A stretch of 64,000 nucleotides of DNA from Whitmania pigra (taxonomy: Eukaryota > Annelida > Clitellata > Hirudinida > Haemopidae): contig JAJTWR010000234.1 in the NCBI GenBank assembly GCA_021613335.1, positions 1 through 64,000 on the forward strand. The letters run 5' to 3'. The position numbers and the translations under genes were made by a program. The notes under the pieces are model-generated. The model worked only from the letters and a program-made list of their open reading frames with translations, did not search any database and had not been told where the DNA came from. Below are positions 47,515 through 57,533 of the stretch, piece by piece (positions within the stretch are counted from its first letter, which is position 1; each line of letters begins with the position of its first letter).

Positions 47515-48805
47515 GGACACCTCCGGAAACCTGATTTTTAAGGATCTCTGGTTGAGGAAGGGCTGTTTTTTGGCATAAGTCGGGTGAAGAGGATGATGTT
47601 CCGGGGTTTGGCGAGGCGACTTTACCTCGTTTTCCTTGTTCCCCAGGGTCAGACGGGGTTCATTTTTTCCAACCAGCGCCAGCGTTTCATGTTGTAAGCC
47701 ATGTTGGCCAGAGTGATGGTCGCCTCTGCTCTTGCTTTTCCGATGGTTCGGATGAAGAGACTCATGCGATCTTTCTGTTCGGCGAAGACGCGCTCAACGC
47801 GGGCGCGGATTTTGGACTTCACCGCATTGGCCCTCGCTGTCGCCTTGCTCATCGGTCTGCCCTTTGGTTTCTTGCGATGGATGCGGCTGACCTTGCCATG
47901 ATCAAGCAGAAATTCCTCGTTGCTCTTTGAGCGGTTATGCCGTATCGGCCCATACATCCGAGGCTGTGTTCCGGGCAATCAACCCCTCTCGCAGCCGCGC
48001 TCCATCCGCGGCGGCGGCATCCGTGACGAGCAGCGCGGCGGATGATACCATGTCGGCGGTCAATGGAAATGTGGCTTTTGTAGCCAAAGACCGGGGTCGC
48101 GATATCGATCTGCGGCGTCCCATCCTCTTTGGGCCTGGCTTTGGAGAGTTTCATCGTCCAGCGAGCCTCTCGATCCTTCTGCCGTAATTTGGCCGGCTTG
48201 CCTTTCATGCTTCGGGGATTTGACCGGCTTTGATCGCCTCTTTCTCGCTGCTTCTTTGTTGCGCTGGCGTGGGGCTGCCACCAGCGTCGCGTCAATGATC
48301 CGGCCGCCCATGGCAAGATAGCCTGCATCGGAAATCATCTGATCGAGGGTTTGAAACAGCCGGTCCAGCGCCCTGGCGTGATCAGCGCCTCGCGAAAACC
48401 CCACAGCGTGTGTTGGCGTCGGGAACCGCTTCGCCGGGACGCAAACCGCAGAACCGAAGCCAGGTCAGGCGATCTTGCACCTGGCAGGCCGTCTGCTGGA
48501 GTGACAGGCCATAGAGCCCCTGCTGCAAGACCAGCATCTTGAACTTCAGCGCCACATCGAACCCGGGGCGTCCCCCTTTCGAGGGGTCGGAACGCCGAAC
48601 CGCCTTGCTCAGAGCCGGGCGAAACTGCTCGAATCAGACCGTTCGCTCCAGTTTCTCCAGCGGATCACCTTCCGCCGACAGAGCTTCAAGGCTGTGTTCG
48701 AAATCCCAGAAACCAACCTGACCCTTCATCAGGGCCTCCATCCATCTACCGATACAGACAATTGAATCATAAAATCGTCACCAACGCCAGTTTCCGGAGG
48801 CGTCC
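47515..48805 (-). mobile_element. IS5-family element, copy A
   Basis: 1291 bases bounded by GGACACCTCCGGAAAC at the left and its partner GTTTCCGGAGGCGTCC at the right, the same ends as copies B and C. Flanking tetranucleotides are AGAT (left) and ACAT (right), so no exact target duplication. Only ten bases separate it from copy B in the same orientation. Confidence 0.88.
47649..48729 (-). pseudogene. IS5-family transposase of copy A, frame-broken
   Basis: Same protein as the intact copy C transposase (61472-62557), but the minus-strand frame breaks several times, for example near 47935 where one extra T is present relative to copies B and C, near 48020, near 48215 and near 48405. Recognisable pieces include HKRKPKGRPMSK-type RIHRKKPKGRPMSKATARAN and EQKDRMSLFIRTIGKARAEA. 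Probably inactive, unless the extra bases are read errors. Confidence 0.8.
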
Positions 48806-48815
48806 ACATATAAGT

Positions 48816-50098
48816 GGACACCTCCGGAAACCTGATTTTTAAGGATCTTTGGTTGAGGAAGGGCTTATTTTTTGGCATAAGTCGGGTGAAGAGGACGATG
48901 TTCCGGGGTTTGCGAGGCGACTTTACCTGGTTTTCCTTGTTCCCCAGGGTCAGACGGGGTTCATTTTTTCCAACCAGCGCCAGCGTTTCATGTTGTAAGC
49001 CATGTTGGCCAGAGTGATGGTCGCCTCTGCTCTTGCTTTTCCGATGGTTCGGATGAAGAGACTCATGCGATCTTTCTGTTCGGCGAAGACGCGCTCAACG
49101 CGGGCGCGGATTTTGGACTTCACCGCATTGGCCCTCGCTGTGGCCTTGCTCATCGGTCTGCCCTTTGGTTTCTTGCGATGGATGCGGCTGACCTTGCCAT
49201 GATCAAGCAGAAATTCCTCGTTGCTCTTTGAGCGGTATGCCGTATCGGCCCATACATCCGAGGCTGTGTTCCGGGCAATCAACCCCTCTCGCAGCCGCGC
49301 CCCATCCGCGGCGGCGGCATCCGTGACAAGGCAGCGGCGGATGATACCATGTCGGCGGTCAATGGAAATGTGGCTTTTGCAGCCAAGACCGGGGTCGCGA
49401 TATCGATCTGCGCCGTCCCATCCTCTTTGGGCCTGGCTTTGGAGAGTTTCATCGTCCAGCGAGCCTCTCGATCCTTCTGCCGTGATTTGGCCGGCCTGTC
49501 CTTCCATGCTTCGGGGATTTGACCGGCTTTGATCGCCTCTTTCTCGCTGTCTTTGTTGCGCTGGCGTGGGGCTGCCACCAGCGTCGCGTCAATGATCTGG
49601 CCGCCCATGGCAAGATAGCCTGCATCGGAAATCATCTGATCGAGGGTTTGAAACAGCCGGTCCAGCGCCTTGGCCGTGATCAGCGCCTCGCGAAAATCCC
49701 ACAGCGTGTTGGCGTCGCGAACCGCTTCGCCGGGACGCAAACCGCAGAACCGAAGCCAGGTCAGGCGATCTTGCACCTGGTAGGCCGTCTGCTGGAGCGA
49801 CAGGCCATAGAGCCCCTGCAAGACCAGCATCTTGAACTTCAGCGCCACATCGAACCCGGGGCGTCCCCCTTTCGAGGGGTCGGAACGCCGAACCGCCTTG
49901 CTCAGAGCCGGGCGAAATTGCTCGAAGCAGACCGTTCGCTCCAGTTTCTCCAGCGGATCACCTTCCGCCGACAGAGCTTCAAGGCTGTGTTCGAAATCCC
50001 AGAAACCAACCTGACCCTTCATCAAGGCCTCCATCCATCTACCGATACAGACAATTGAATCATAAAATCGTCACCAACGCCAGTTTCCGGAGGCGTCC
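48816..50098 (-). mobile_element. IS5-family element, copy B
   Basis: 1283 bases with the same terminal repeats as copies A and C. Flanks are AAGT (left) and ACCT (right), again not a duplication. It lies directly after copy A in tandem orientation and marks the left border of the catabolic island. Confidence 0.88.
48950..50022 (-). pseudogene. IS5-family transposase of copy B, one frame break
   Basis: The N-terminal two thirds (MKGQVGFWDFEHSLEALSAE to the IDIATPV region) and the C-terminal third are each intact but in different frames. The break at about 49382 corresponds to AA where copy C has AAA, a one-base homopolymer difference. Otherwise nearly identical to copy C, apart from a short in-frame length difference in the middle (see copy C). 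Possibly functional if the indel is an error. Confidence 0.8.
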
Positions 50099-50486
50099 AC
50101 CTTGGCATAACCGAGCCGCGGGATAAAGACGGTGTGGTCAGCGCCGACGACTGCGGCAGGTTCTTGAGGAACTGATCCGTTCGGCGTCGATACCCGGCGA
50201 TGACAGGTTCGAAGTGATTGGTTTCGAGATCATGGGCAGCACCGGATTGACCTTGCCGGCATGATCAAGGAACCGGGGCGGCTACGTTACCCGTCTCACG
50301 CCAGCGACGAACTCGCCTGATCGCGCTGCTCAAATCAGACCGTCATCCTGCCAGACTGACGGCCCAATGCGGATTGTTCACGGACGACAAGGTATGCACA
50401 AGGGCTTCCGCACCTGTTTGCGATGGCGAGGCCAGGTCATCCGTCATGCAGGCTCCCGTTTCTTGTAACCGTTGGTCTCATCTGGT
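50099..50486. other. 388-base stretch without a recognisable gene
   Basis: Between IS5 copy B and the acyl-CoA synthetase stop. No frame on either strand over 60 codons resembles a family and no clear terminator is seen. It probably holds debris left by insertion or deletion at the IS border and the downstream flank of the minus-strand operon. Confidence 0.5.
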
Positions 50487-52640
50487 TCACACCGCCGCAA
50501 TCGCTTCGACGATCAGCGCATCGACGGCGACTGCGCCCTTCTCGCTCACCATCAGAGGATTGACGTCGAGTTCGGCAAGCGTGTCAAGATGTGCTGTGGC
50601 GTAGTTGGCGATCGCGATGATCGCATCCGCCGTCGCATCAAGGTCGGCAGCTGGCCGCCCCCGGAAGCCGGTCATCAGCGGAAAGCACTTGAGCGATAAC
50701 AGTGCTGCCTTCACGTCCTCCCGACTGACGGGCAGCAACATCGGGACGGCATCTTTCATCAATTCGACCAGAATACCCCCCGCGCCCGTCACGAGAACCA
50801 TGCCGAACAAGGGATCGCGCTTGACGCCGACGATGAGTTCAGCGAGCGGCGCGGGCTGAATCGGTTCGAGCAGATAGTTCGCCCCTGAACCTTCGGAGCG
50901 TACCGTGCAACGCTGGCCCGGATGCGCTCCGCGGCGGCCATCGCTCGGCCCGGCCTCGCAAATGGAGCGCAACCCCGCCCGCTTCGGTCTTGTGCGGAAT
51001 TTCGTCGTGCACAATCTTCATGACCATTGGAACCGGGAAAGTTTCCGGCAGTCCCGCGATGTCCGCGATCGTCAGGACGCGCCCTTCGGGAACGATCAGG
51101 CCAAAGGCAGCAAGACGCTTCTTCGATTCCGCCTCATTGATCGTGCGAAGTGCGCCGACAAGCGGCGCGGCCGCATACGGCGCCAGCCCGGACAACGTGG
51201 CTGCGTCTGATTTCCTGTCCGCATCGACGCGACCGCAATGTTCGGCCCATCGGGCGATGACGGCTGCCGCATCGTGCAAACCTTGCAACGGCACAATGCC
51301 TTGCTCGATCATACGCCGGGCGCCTTCCGCCGAGATGCCCTCTGTCTTCACGCAGGCATGGAAGACCGGCTTTCCGGTCGCCCTGCCTGCGGCTGCCAGA
51401 GCGCGATCCATCGCGTCATGCGCGGGCGTTGCAAGATTGGGCGAACCGGAGGCCGGAAAATCGATGACAAGCAGACCGGCATCGCAATCGCCGCTCAGCA
51501 GCGAGGTGAAACATGGGCGTGAGCAATGCCTCTTCGCCCCAATACCCGGCCGTGAAATCGAAGGGGTTCGAGACATGAGCAAAATCGGGCAAGAGTGGCT
51601 TGATCTCGGCAACCTGTTCGTTCGTGGGCTGAGGCATTTCGAGCCCCGCGAAAGAACAATAGTCCGCTGCAAGTCCGTTATCTCCGCCCGAACTCGAATA
51701 GATGGACAGGCGTTTGCCGGGGAGGGGAGGGGCCAACGAGGCGATTTTCATCATCTCGAGGAATTGCGGCACGGTATCGGTGGCGATGACGCCGAGTCGC
51801 CTGAACAGCGCGTCGTAATAGTCGTTCTGCCCCGCGATCGAACTCGTGTGGGTCGCGGCCAGAACCGCGCCTAGTTCGGAACGACCCGAGCGGCAAACGA
51901 TCACCGGCAGGCCGTGCGCGCGGGCTCTCCGGCAGGCCTTCGCAAAAGCCGGCACATTGCGGATGCCTTCCATGAACAGCCGAGGCAGGTCACGTGCGGA
52001 TCGTCGATCAGGAAATCGATGTAGTCCTCAAAGCCCAAGACAGCCTGATTGCCCGCACTGATCAGATAGGAGTAAGGGACGTGGCGCCCGTTCGACACGA
52101 GATGCCCCGTCACGTTGCCGCTTTGCGAAATGACGGCGGCGCCGCGCTGACTGTTCAGCTCCGGATAGGGCGAAGGCCACATGCTGGCGTGGTTGACATA
52201 ATTGACGAGGCCGTAGCAGTTCGGCCCGACGACGGCCATGTCACCGGCGGCCTTGACGAAGGCCATGTTGCGTTCCGCTCCGGCTTCTCCGATTTCGGCA
52301 AAGCCCGAGGCGTAACAAACAACCCCGCCCGCCTGCATCGCATTCAGCTCGTCGAGCGCGCGAATGTGGCGTCGGCGTTGACCGCCAGAAAAACAGCATC
52401 GGGAACGGATGGCAGATCCATGATTGATGGCAGGCATTTATAGCCCGCGATTTCCGACTTCGACGGATTGACGACATGGACCTCGCCATCGAAAGGCTTG
52501 CTGCGCAACGTTGTTAGGGTGCGTTCGACCTGCGTTCCGCCGATGAAGGCCATGATCTTTGGTGCGAGAAGACGCCCAAAATGCCAGCGCAGGGTAGGGT
52601 TCAAGAGCGACGCTACGCGATAGTCCTTCACTTCTGGCAC
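50487..52640 (-). CDS. ADP-forming acyl-CoA (acetate-CoA ligase type) synthetase, multiple frameshifts
   Basis: About 715 residues from a GTG at 52640 with GGAGAGG upstream. Order of recognisable parts: an N-terminal CoA-binding domain (GGTQVERTLTTLRSKPFDG, VSGFAEIGEAG-like YASGFAEIGEAGAERNMA), a succinyl-CoA-ligase-like domain (VISQSGNVTGHLVSNG; the conserved His in LAATHTSSIAG), and a C-terminal ATP-grasp (MVMKIVHDEIPHKTEAGGVA, VLVTGAGGILVELMKD). Frame breaks occur near 52370, 51990, 51500, 50950 and possibly elsewhere. The enzyme interconverts acyl-CoA, ADP and phosphate with acid, CoA and ATP. Last gene of the minus-strand island. Confidence 0.8.
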
Positions 52641-52693
52641 GTTGTCCTCTCCTCTTGGCCGGGCTTGAGCGCCGATTCGATAGTTCCGGGTTT

Positions 52694-53359
52694 TCAATCC
52701 ATTTGCGGCAGCGGGGCTTCGGTCGGATAGGTTTCAAGATCGAAGTTGGGTTCGAGCGCATAGCGATCAGGGTCTTCGCGGAACTGTTCGCAAAGCCATT
52801 GCCGTAAAATCCTGCGACAATCTTGCTGCGTGTAGCTCTCTTCCATCACCCAGCCGAGCCAAAGGCCGTCGGCAAGCTGCGTCAGGGCGATTGCGGTCAA
52901 CCGGGTGTCGAGAACAAGCTCGCGCTCCCGTGCCGCAGCGGCGATCCGGCGTTCTATATTGGCGCGATACCGGCCCCAGATTTCCCGGTGCATCGCGAGC
53001 ACTTTCGGCAATATCCATGCCGCGCTGAAGTAATGCACCATCATTTGCTCATAGCCGGTGTCGCGAAGGAACGGGACATAGACGGCGTGCAGGAGTTTTT
53101 CGAAATGTCCGCCCTTCGTTGACATCACGACATGACGAAAGAAATCATCCATATTCTGCAAATAATATTTGTGAGCGAAAATGAGGAGATCTTCCTTGTT
53201 TTCAAAATAATGATTGATCAATCCGCGTGACATTCCGGACTCTTCAGAAATCGTATTGATTGTCGAATTGATATAACCGTGCTTGCGGAGCGATTTCAGC
53301 GTCGCGCCGATCAAATCCTGTCGCCGCAGAATTCCTGTCTTTCGCCGGGTGGCTTTCAT
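52694..53359 (-). CDS. TetR/AcrR-family transcriptional regulator (BetI-like)
   Basis: 221 residues from the ATG at 53359. The N-terminal helix-turn-helix reads INTISEESGMSRGLINHYFE (about residues 35-54). The helical ligand domain carries YTQQDCRRILRQWLCEQF, a BetI-type C-terminus. It lies between the acyl-CoA dehydrogenase and the ADP-forming synthetase, same strand, and is the obvious local regulator of the island. The effector may be an acyl-CoA or an amine; this is inference. Intact. Confidence 0.9.
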   Translation of the reverse strand: MKATRRKTGILRRQDLIGATLKSLRKHGYINSTINTISEESGMSRGLINHYFENKEDLLIFAHKYYLQNMDDFFRHVVMSTKGGHFEKLLHAVYVPFLRDTGYEQMMVHYFSAAWILPKVLAMHREIWGRYRANIERRIAAAARERELVLDTRLTAIALTQLADGLWLGWVMEESYTQQDCRRILRQWLCEQFREDPDRYALEPNFDLETYPTEAPLPQMD

Positions 53360-53397
53360 AAAGTCTCCATGGCCGGTTCGCGGCCGGTTTGGTCCGC

Positions 53398-54558
53398 TCA
53401 GCTTTTGTAAGGGCGCAGCAAATCCGTGGCGATGACGTCCTGATGGATTTCCGATGTGCCCTCCCAGATGCGTTCTATACGCGCATCGCGCCAGAAACGC
53501 TGGATCGGAAAATCTTCCATCAGCCCCATGCCGCCGAAGATTTGCACCGCGTTGTCTGCAATCCGGAAGACCATTTCCGAGCAATAATAATTCACCATCG
53601 ATGCTTCGGTTCGGTTCATCTGACCGTTATCGATCTTCCAGGCGGCTTCCTTGACCATCAGGTCGCCGAGTTTGATATCAACCGCCATGTTGGCGATTTT
53701 GAAGCCGACGCCCTGAAAGTCGCCGATGGGTTTGCCGAAGGCCGTGCGCGATCCCGCCCACTCTTTCGTCATGTCGAAAATGCGTTCGGCCCGACCGACG
53801 CAATGGGCTGCGAGCGCCACGCGCCCGTCATAGAGCCACTCATTGGCGGTGTTGAAACCTTGTCCTTCTTCGCCAAGGATCTTGCTGTCCGGCACCCGGA
53901 CGTTGTCCAGATACACCATGGTGGTGTTGTACCCGCGCGTGACGATTGATCTGATCGGTTCGACACGAAGACCGGGCAAGTTCTTGTCGAGGAGAAACGC
54001 GGTAAAGCGCTTGCGCGGTCCCTTATCGGTTTGGTCGGCGCCCGAAACCGCGATCGTGATGATGAAATCCGCGATATCTGCTTCGGAGATAAACTGCTTC
54101 ACGCCGTTCAGCACCCATTCGCCACCAGCGCGTTCGGCCTTTGTGACAATGGCGCGTGCGTCTGATCCAGCACCCGGCTCGGTCAGGGCAAAGGCGTTCT
54201 TGCGCTCGCCACGAATGGAGGGAAGCAGGTATTCCTCGATCTGAGCGCCCTGACACTTGAACAGAATCCCGGTCACGCCGCGGTTCATGCATTGCCCCAA
54301 AGCAGTCGACGGCTTGCCTATCACGCGCTCGCCTTGCATTTTGGTTTGCTTATCGAGGCCGGGGCCGCCCCATTCTTCCGGGTTGTTCATGCCCTCGAAG
54401 CCGACCTCCGCCGATTTGCGCCGGATCTCCTGCTTGATCTCGTCGGGCACGTAACACAGCTGCTCGACGACCGCTTCATGCGGATAGAGTTCGCGTTTGC
54501 AAAATTCTTCCAGCGACTCAACAAGCGCCTGCTGCTCGAAACTCAGTGCGAAATCCAC
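53398..54558 (-). CDS. Acyl-CoA dehydrogenase
   Basis: 386 residues from a GTG at 54558, preceded by GAGGAG. FAD and substrate motifs are FALTEPGAGSDARAIVTKAE and WVLNGVKQFISEADIADF. The C-terminal helix has QIFGGMGLMEDFPIQRFWRD and RIWEGTSEIHQDV with the catalytic-base glutamate region (Glu in WEGTSEI). It introduces an alpha-beta double bond into an acyl-CoA and passes electrons to ETF. Together with the adjacent hydratase it forms a beta-oxidation pair. Intact. Confidence 0.94.
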   Translation of the reverse strand: MDFALSFEQQALVESLEEFCKRELYPHEAVVEQLCYVPDEIKQEIRRKSAEVGFEGMNNPEEWGGPGLDKQTKMQGERVIGKPSTALGQCMNRGVTGILFKCQGAQIEEYLLPSIRGERKNAFALTEPGAGSDARAIVTKAERAGGEWVLNGVKQFISEADIADFIITIAVSGADQTDKGPRKRFTAFLLDKNLPGLRVEPIRSIVTRGYNTTMVYLDNVRVPDSKILGEEGQGFNTANEWLYDGRVALAAHCVGRAERIFDMTKEWAGSRTAFGKPIGDFQGVGFKIANMAVDIKLGDLMVKEAAWKIDNGQMNRTEASMVNYYCSEMVFRIADNAVQIFGGMGLMEDFPIQRFWRDARIERIWEGTSEIHQDVIATDLLRPYKS

Positions 54559-54570
54559 GTTGCCGTCTCC

Positions 54571-55383
54571 TCAGGCGCCGATGAACCGCGGAGCGCGGCG
54601 TTCGCTTGCAGCCGCCAATCCCTCGGCGTGGTCCTTCGTGCGTGCACAGACTTGGCCCGCCGCGACTTCCTCAAGCTGCTGATCGGACAGGCTGCGCGTG
54701 TTAGATGCGTTCAGGAGCTTTTTCGTCTGAGCAATCGCGACCGTGGGGCCCGAGGCAAGCTTTTGCGCAAAGGCCAGAGTCTCGTCCTGCAATTTTTCCT
54801 CAGGGCTGACATGGCTGATCAACCGGTATTCGAGGGCTTTGGCGGCGGACCAGACGTCGCCGGTAAACGCGAAAAGTTTCGCGGACTCAAGACCGATGAT
54901 GCGCGACATCAGCCAAGTGCCGCCGCAATCCGGATTGTAGCCGACATTGGTATAGGAACAGACGAATTTGGATCTGTCCGACGCGTAGCGGAAATCGCAC
55001 GCAAGGGCCATGTCGAGACCAGCGCCGACAGCCGCGCCGTCGATCATGGCAATTGTCGGTTTCGGCATGTCATGCACCTGCTGAACAAGCTTGAGCGATT
55101 CCTCCACCCAGTTCATGTCCGGCCAGGGGTTGTCCTCCTTGGTCTTGTCAGCCCATTCCTTGACATCGGCCCCGGCGCAGAAGGCGGCGCCGCGCCCGGT
55201 TAGGATCAGCGCCCGCACCGCTGTATCTGCCGCCGCTTCCCGCAAGGCGCGACGCAGCTCAATCGTGATGCCCATTGCCAGTGCATTGCGCGCCTGCGGT
55301 CGATTGAGGGCGATGACGCCAACGGCGCCGTGCTGTTCGATTTGGAGAAATCTATACATAGCCGCCTCCACAGGATTGGTCAT
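54571..55383 (-). CDS. Enoyl-CoA hydratase/isomerase family protein
   Basis: 270 residues from the ATG at 55383. The crotonase fold shows GVIALNRPQARNALAMGI, GRGAAFCAGADVKEW (oxyanion-hole Ala-Gly) and MIDGAAVGAGLDMALACDF. The active-site region GYNPDCGGTWLMSRIIGLE has Asp and Cys where crotonase has Glu and Gly, so isomerase or another crotonase reaction is possible. C-terminal ALEYRLISHVSPEEKLQDE is usual. It starts inside the stop of the shortened paralogue by ATGA. Intact. Confidence 0.9.
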   Translation of the reverse strand: MTNPVEAAMYRFLQIEQHGAVGVIALNRPQARNALAMGITIELRRALREAAADTAVRALILTGRGAAFCAGADVKEWADKTKEDNPWPDMNWVEESLKLVQQVHDMPKPTIAMIDGAAVGAGLDMALACDFRYASDRSKFVCSYTNVGYNPDCGGTWLMSRIIGLESAKLFAFTGDVWSAAKALEYRLISHVSPEEKLQDETLAFAQKLASGPTVAIAQTKKLLNASNTRSLSDQQLEEVAAGQVCARTKDHAEGLAAASERRAPRFIGA

Positions 55384-55796
55384 GGCGTGGGAAAGGGGCG
55401 CGGCGAGGCATCAAGATGCCCAGTCCAGTTCGGCTCGCGTTTTTCGAGGAAAGCGCGCTGACCCTCGATCATGTCGTCGGACGCCAGCATGCGGGCGTAG
55501 CAGGCGAGATCCGCATTCTGAACGCCCTGCAAATTCATCGCCTCGCGATCGGATAATCCATCGATGGCGCGAAGCGCTTCTTTCAACGCTTGCTGGGCGA
55601 GCGGCGCACCGCGAGTCATCCGGCGGGCGATGCGCCAGGCTGTCTCGGCAAGCTGTTCTTTCGGAACAGCGCGATACGCGAGACCCCGCCGCAAGATCGC
55701 GTTGACCTTCGGCTTCACCATCCGGACTTCGCAGACCGCGCCATCGCGGTGGATTTCGACAAATCCTTCGGATTGCCGGTTTAGCTCGGCGAGCAT
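55380..55796 (-). CDS. Enoyl-CoA hydratase paralogue with internal deletion
   Basis: 138 residues instead of about 260. The first 33 residues (FVEIHRDGAVCEVRMVKPKV, NAI) match the crotonase N-terminus. The sequence then jumps in frame to LRRGLAYRAVPKEQLAETAW and ALRAIDGLSDREAMNLQGVQ, the family C-terminus. The missing middle contains the oxyanion hole and acid/base residues, so it cannot be a working hydratase. Frame preservation across the join and the ATGA coupling to the next gene suggest the deletion keeps downstream translation intact. Probably a non-functional remnant. Confidence 0.8.
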   Translation of the reverse strand: MLAELNRQSEGFVEIHRDGAVCEVRMVKPKVNAILRRGLAYRAVPKEQLAETAWRIARRMTRGAPLAQQALKEALRAIDGLSDREAMNLQGVQNADLACYARMLASDDMIEGQRAFLEKREPNWTGHLDASPRPFPTP

Positions 55797-55797
55797 A

Positions 55798-56604
55798 TCA
55801 GCGCTCCTCCCGGCGCGCACGGTTCGTGAAAATATGCAGAAGTAACGGCGGGATGGAGGTCGCGATCAGCATCAGGGTCGAGACCGCAGCCAGTGTTGGG
55901 TCAACATCGTCGCGCAGCGCCGCAAAGGTTACGCGCGAGAGCGTCGAGACAGAGCCGGACGACACCATCATCGAGATGATCAACTCGTCAAACGAGATCA
56001 GGAACGAGAGCAAGAGCGCGGAAGCCACGGAGAACTTCATCTGGGGGAATGTGACGGAAAAAAAGGCTTTGAGACGTGTCGCACCGAGGCTTCGGGCAAC
56101 CATTTCCTGACTCATGTCATAGCTATCGAAGGCAGACCCCATCGTCAGGATCACGAAAGGCATGGCGACGACGCAATGGCCGAGGATCAAGCCCGGAATC
56201 GTATTCAGCAGGCCGCCGATCCGGGCAAAAGTAAAAAAGATCCCGATGGAAATCAGAATGGTGGGGACGGCAAGCGGGGAGACGAGAACAGCCTTGACCA
56301 GCTTGACGAAGCGGAAACCTGACATATGCAGCGCGTAGGATGCTGCGATTCCTGTCGACGTCGCTACAATCATCGTGCCTGTGGCAACGCGCAGGGAGAC
56401 CCAGAGAGAGCCGATCCATTTCTCCTGACCGAAGAAGGACAGGTACCACCGGGTTGACCAGCTCTGCGGCGGGAAGATCATCGACGCCGTTCCGCTGAAT
56501 GAAATGGGGATGACGATCAGCGCAGGGGCGACAAGATAGAGAACGATGATGCCGCAGAAGATATAGAGCCACAGGCGTTCTTTATGCGAAACATGCGATT
56601 CCAT
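55798..56604 (-). CDS. PotC-like ABC transporter permease
   Basis: 268 residues and six membrane helices. The PotC/YdcV pattern is seen in ALIVIPISFSGTASMIFPPQ, WIGSLWVSLRVATGTMIVAT and the coupling EAA-like loop ARSLGATRLKAFFSVTFPQM. It forms the channel of a spermidine/putrescine or 2-aminoethylphosphonate/thiamine-like importer with PotB. Starts 12 bases after the PotB stop. Intact. Confidence 0.92.
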   Translation of the reverse strand: MESHVSHKERLWLYIFCGIIVLYLVAPALIVIPISFSGTASMIFPPQSWSTRWYLSFFGQEKWIGSLWVSLRVATGTMIVATSTGIAASYALHMSGFRFVKLVKAVLVSPLAVPTILISIGIFFTFARIGGLLNTIPGLILGHCVVAMPFVILTMGSAFDSYDMSQEMVARSLGATRLKAFFSVTFPQMKFSVASALLLSFLISFDELIISMMVSSGSVSTLSRVTFAALRDDVDPTLAAVSTLMLIATSIPPLLLHIFTNRARREER

Positions 56605-56616
56605 TGGCGCGCTCCG

Positions 56617-57528
56617 TCAGCGGCGATAACTCAACCTGCGCACGAGCAGCATGCTCAGCGTCAGGCAAAGGGCGGTGGTGACGAGAAGAACGACAGCGAG
56701 CGCCGCAGCCGGTCCCCAGGCGGGATAGAGCGAAATGGCTTCCTCGATGCGTTGCGCGATCATATTCACGTTGCCGCCGCCGAGAATGGCGGGAGTGATG
56801 TAGAACCCGAGGCACATGACGAATGCCATGACGGTGCCCGCGATGAGTCCGGGCATCGACAGGGGGAAAAACACGCGGAAAAAAGCTTGGACAGGCGTTG
56901 ACCCGACACTTGCCGCCGCCCGCATCAGGTTGCGGTCGATTGCCTTCATTGACGCGTAAAGCGGCAGGATGAGGAACGGCGCCACGATATGGACCATGCC
57001 GATGACCGTGCCGGTCATGTTGTGCACCAGCGCCAACGGTCGGTCGATGACACCCATGCTGATCAGGGTCTTGTTCACAAGTCCGTTGCGCTGAAGGATG
57101 ATCAGCCATGAAAACGTTCTGACCAGCGTCGATGTCCAGAAGGGGACAAGCACGGCCAGCATCAGAATGCCCGACCAGCGCGAGGGCAGGATCGAAAGCA
57201 AATAGGCAAGGGGATAGCCGAGGAGCAGGCACAACGCCGTGACGGTAAAGGCGACGATGAACGTGTTGATGAACATCTGCACATAGGCAGGCTCGGCAAA
57301 GAAAAGCACGTAGTTTTGAAGCCCGAGCATGCCGTTCTCCTCGACAAAGGAGAGCGAGAGAAGCCAGCCGATGGGACAGACCATCAGGATCGTGACGATG
57401 GCGAGCGCGGGCGCGGACAGGCGCATCATCCATCGCTCTTCCGACTTGCGCCCGGCCTCGAGCGCCAGGCGGTTGTCTTCAAGCTCCTTGTGCGAAATCG
57501 TACCGCGTTCGAGGGCGATGCTCTCCAT
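56617..57528 (-). CDS. PotB-like ABC transporter permease
   Basis: 303 residues from the ATG at 57528, with GGAG nine bases upstream; a GTG at 57537 is possible. Six membrane helices. PLAYLLSILPSRWSGILMLA and TSTLVRTFSWLIILQRNGLV are PotB hallmarks, and the coupling loop is RAAASVGSTPVQAFFRVFFP. The N-terminal 40 residues are hydrophilic. It follows the ATPase gene in the operon. Intact. Confidence 0.92.
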   Translation of the reverse strand: MESIALERGTISHKELEDNRLALEAGRKSEERWMMRLSAPALAIVTILMVCPIGWLLSLSFVEENGMLGLQNYVLFFAEPAYVQMFINTFIVAFTVTALCLLLGYPLAYLLSILPSRWSGILMLAVLVPFWTSTLVRTFSWLIILQRNGLVNKTLISMGVIDRPLALVHNMTGTVIGMVHIVAPFLILPLYASMKAIDRNLMRAAASVGSTPVQAFFRVFFPLSMPGLIAGTVMAFVMCLGFYITPAILGGGNVNMIAQRIEEAISLYPAWGPAAALAVVLLVTTALCLTLSMLLVRRLSYRR

Positions 57529-57533
57529 AGCGG

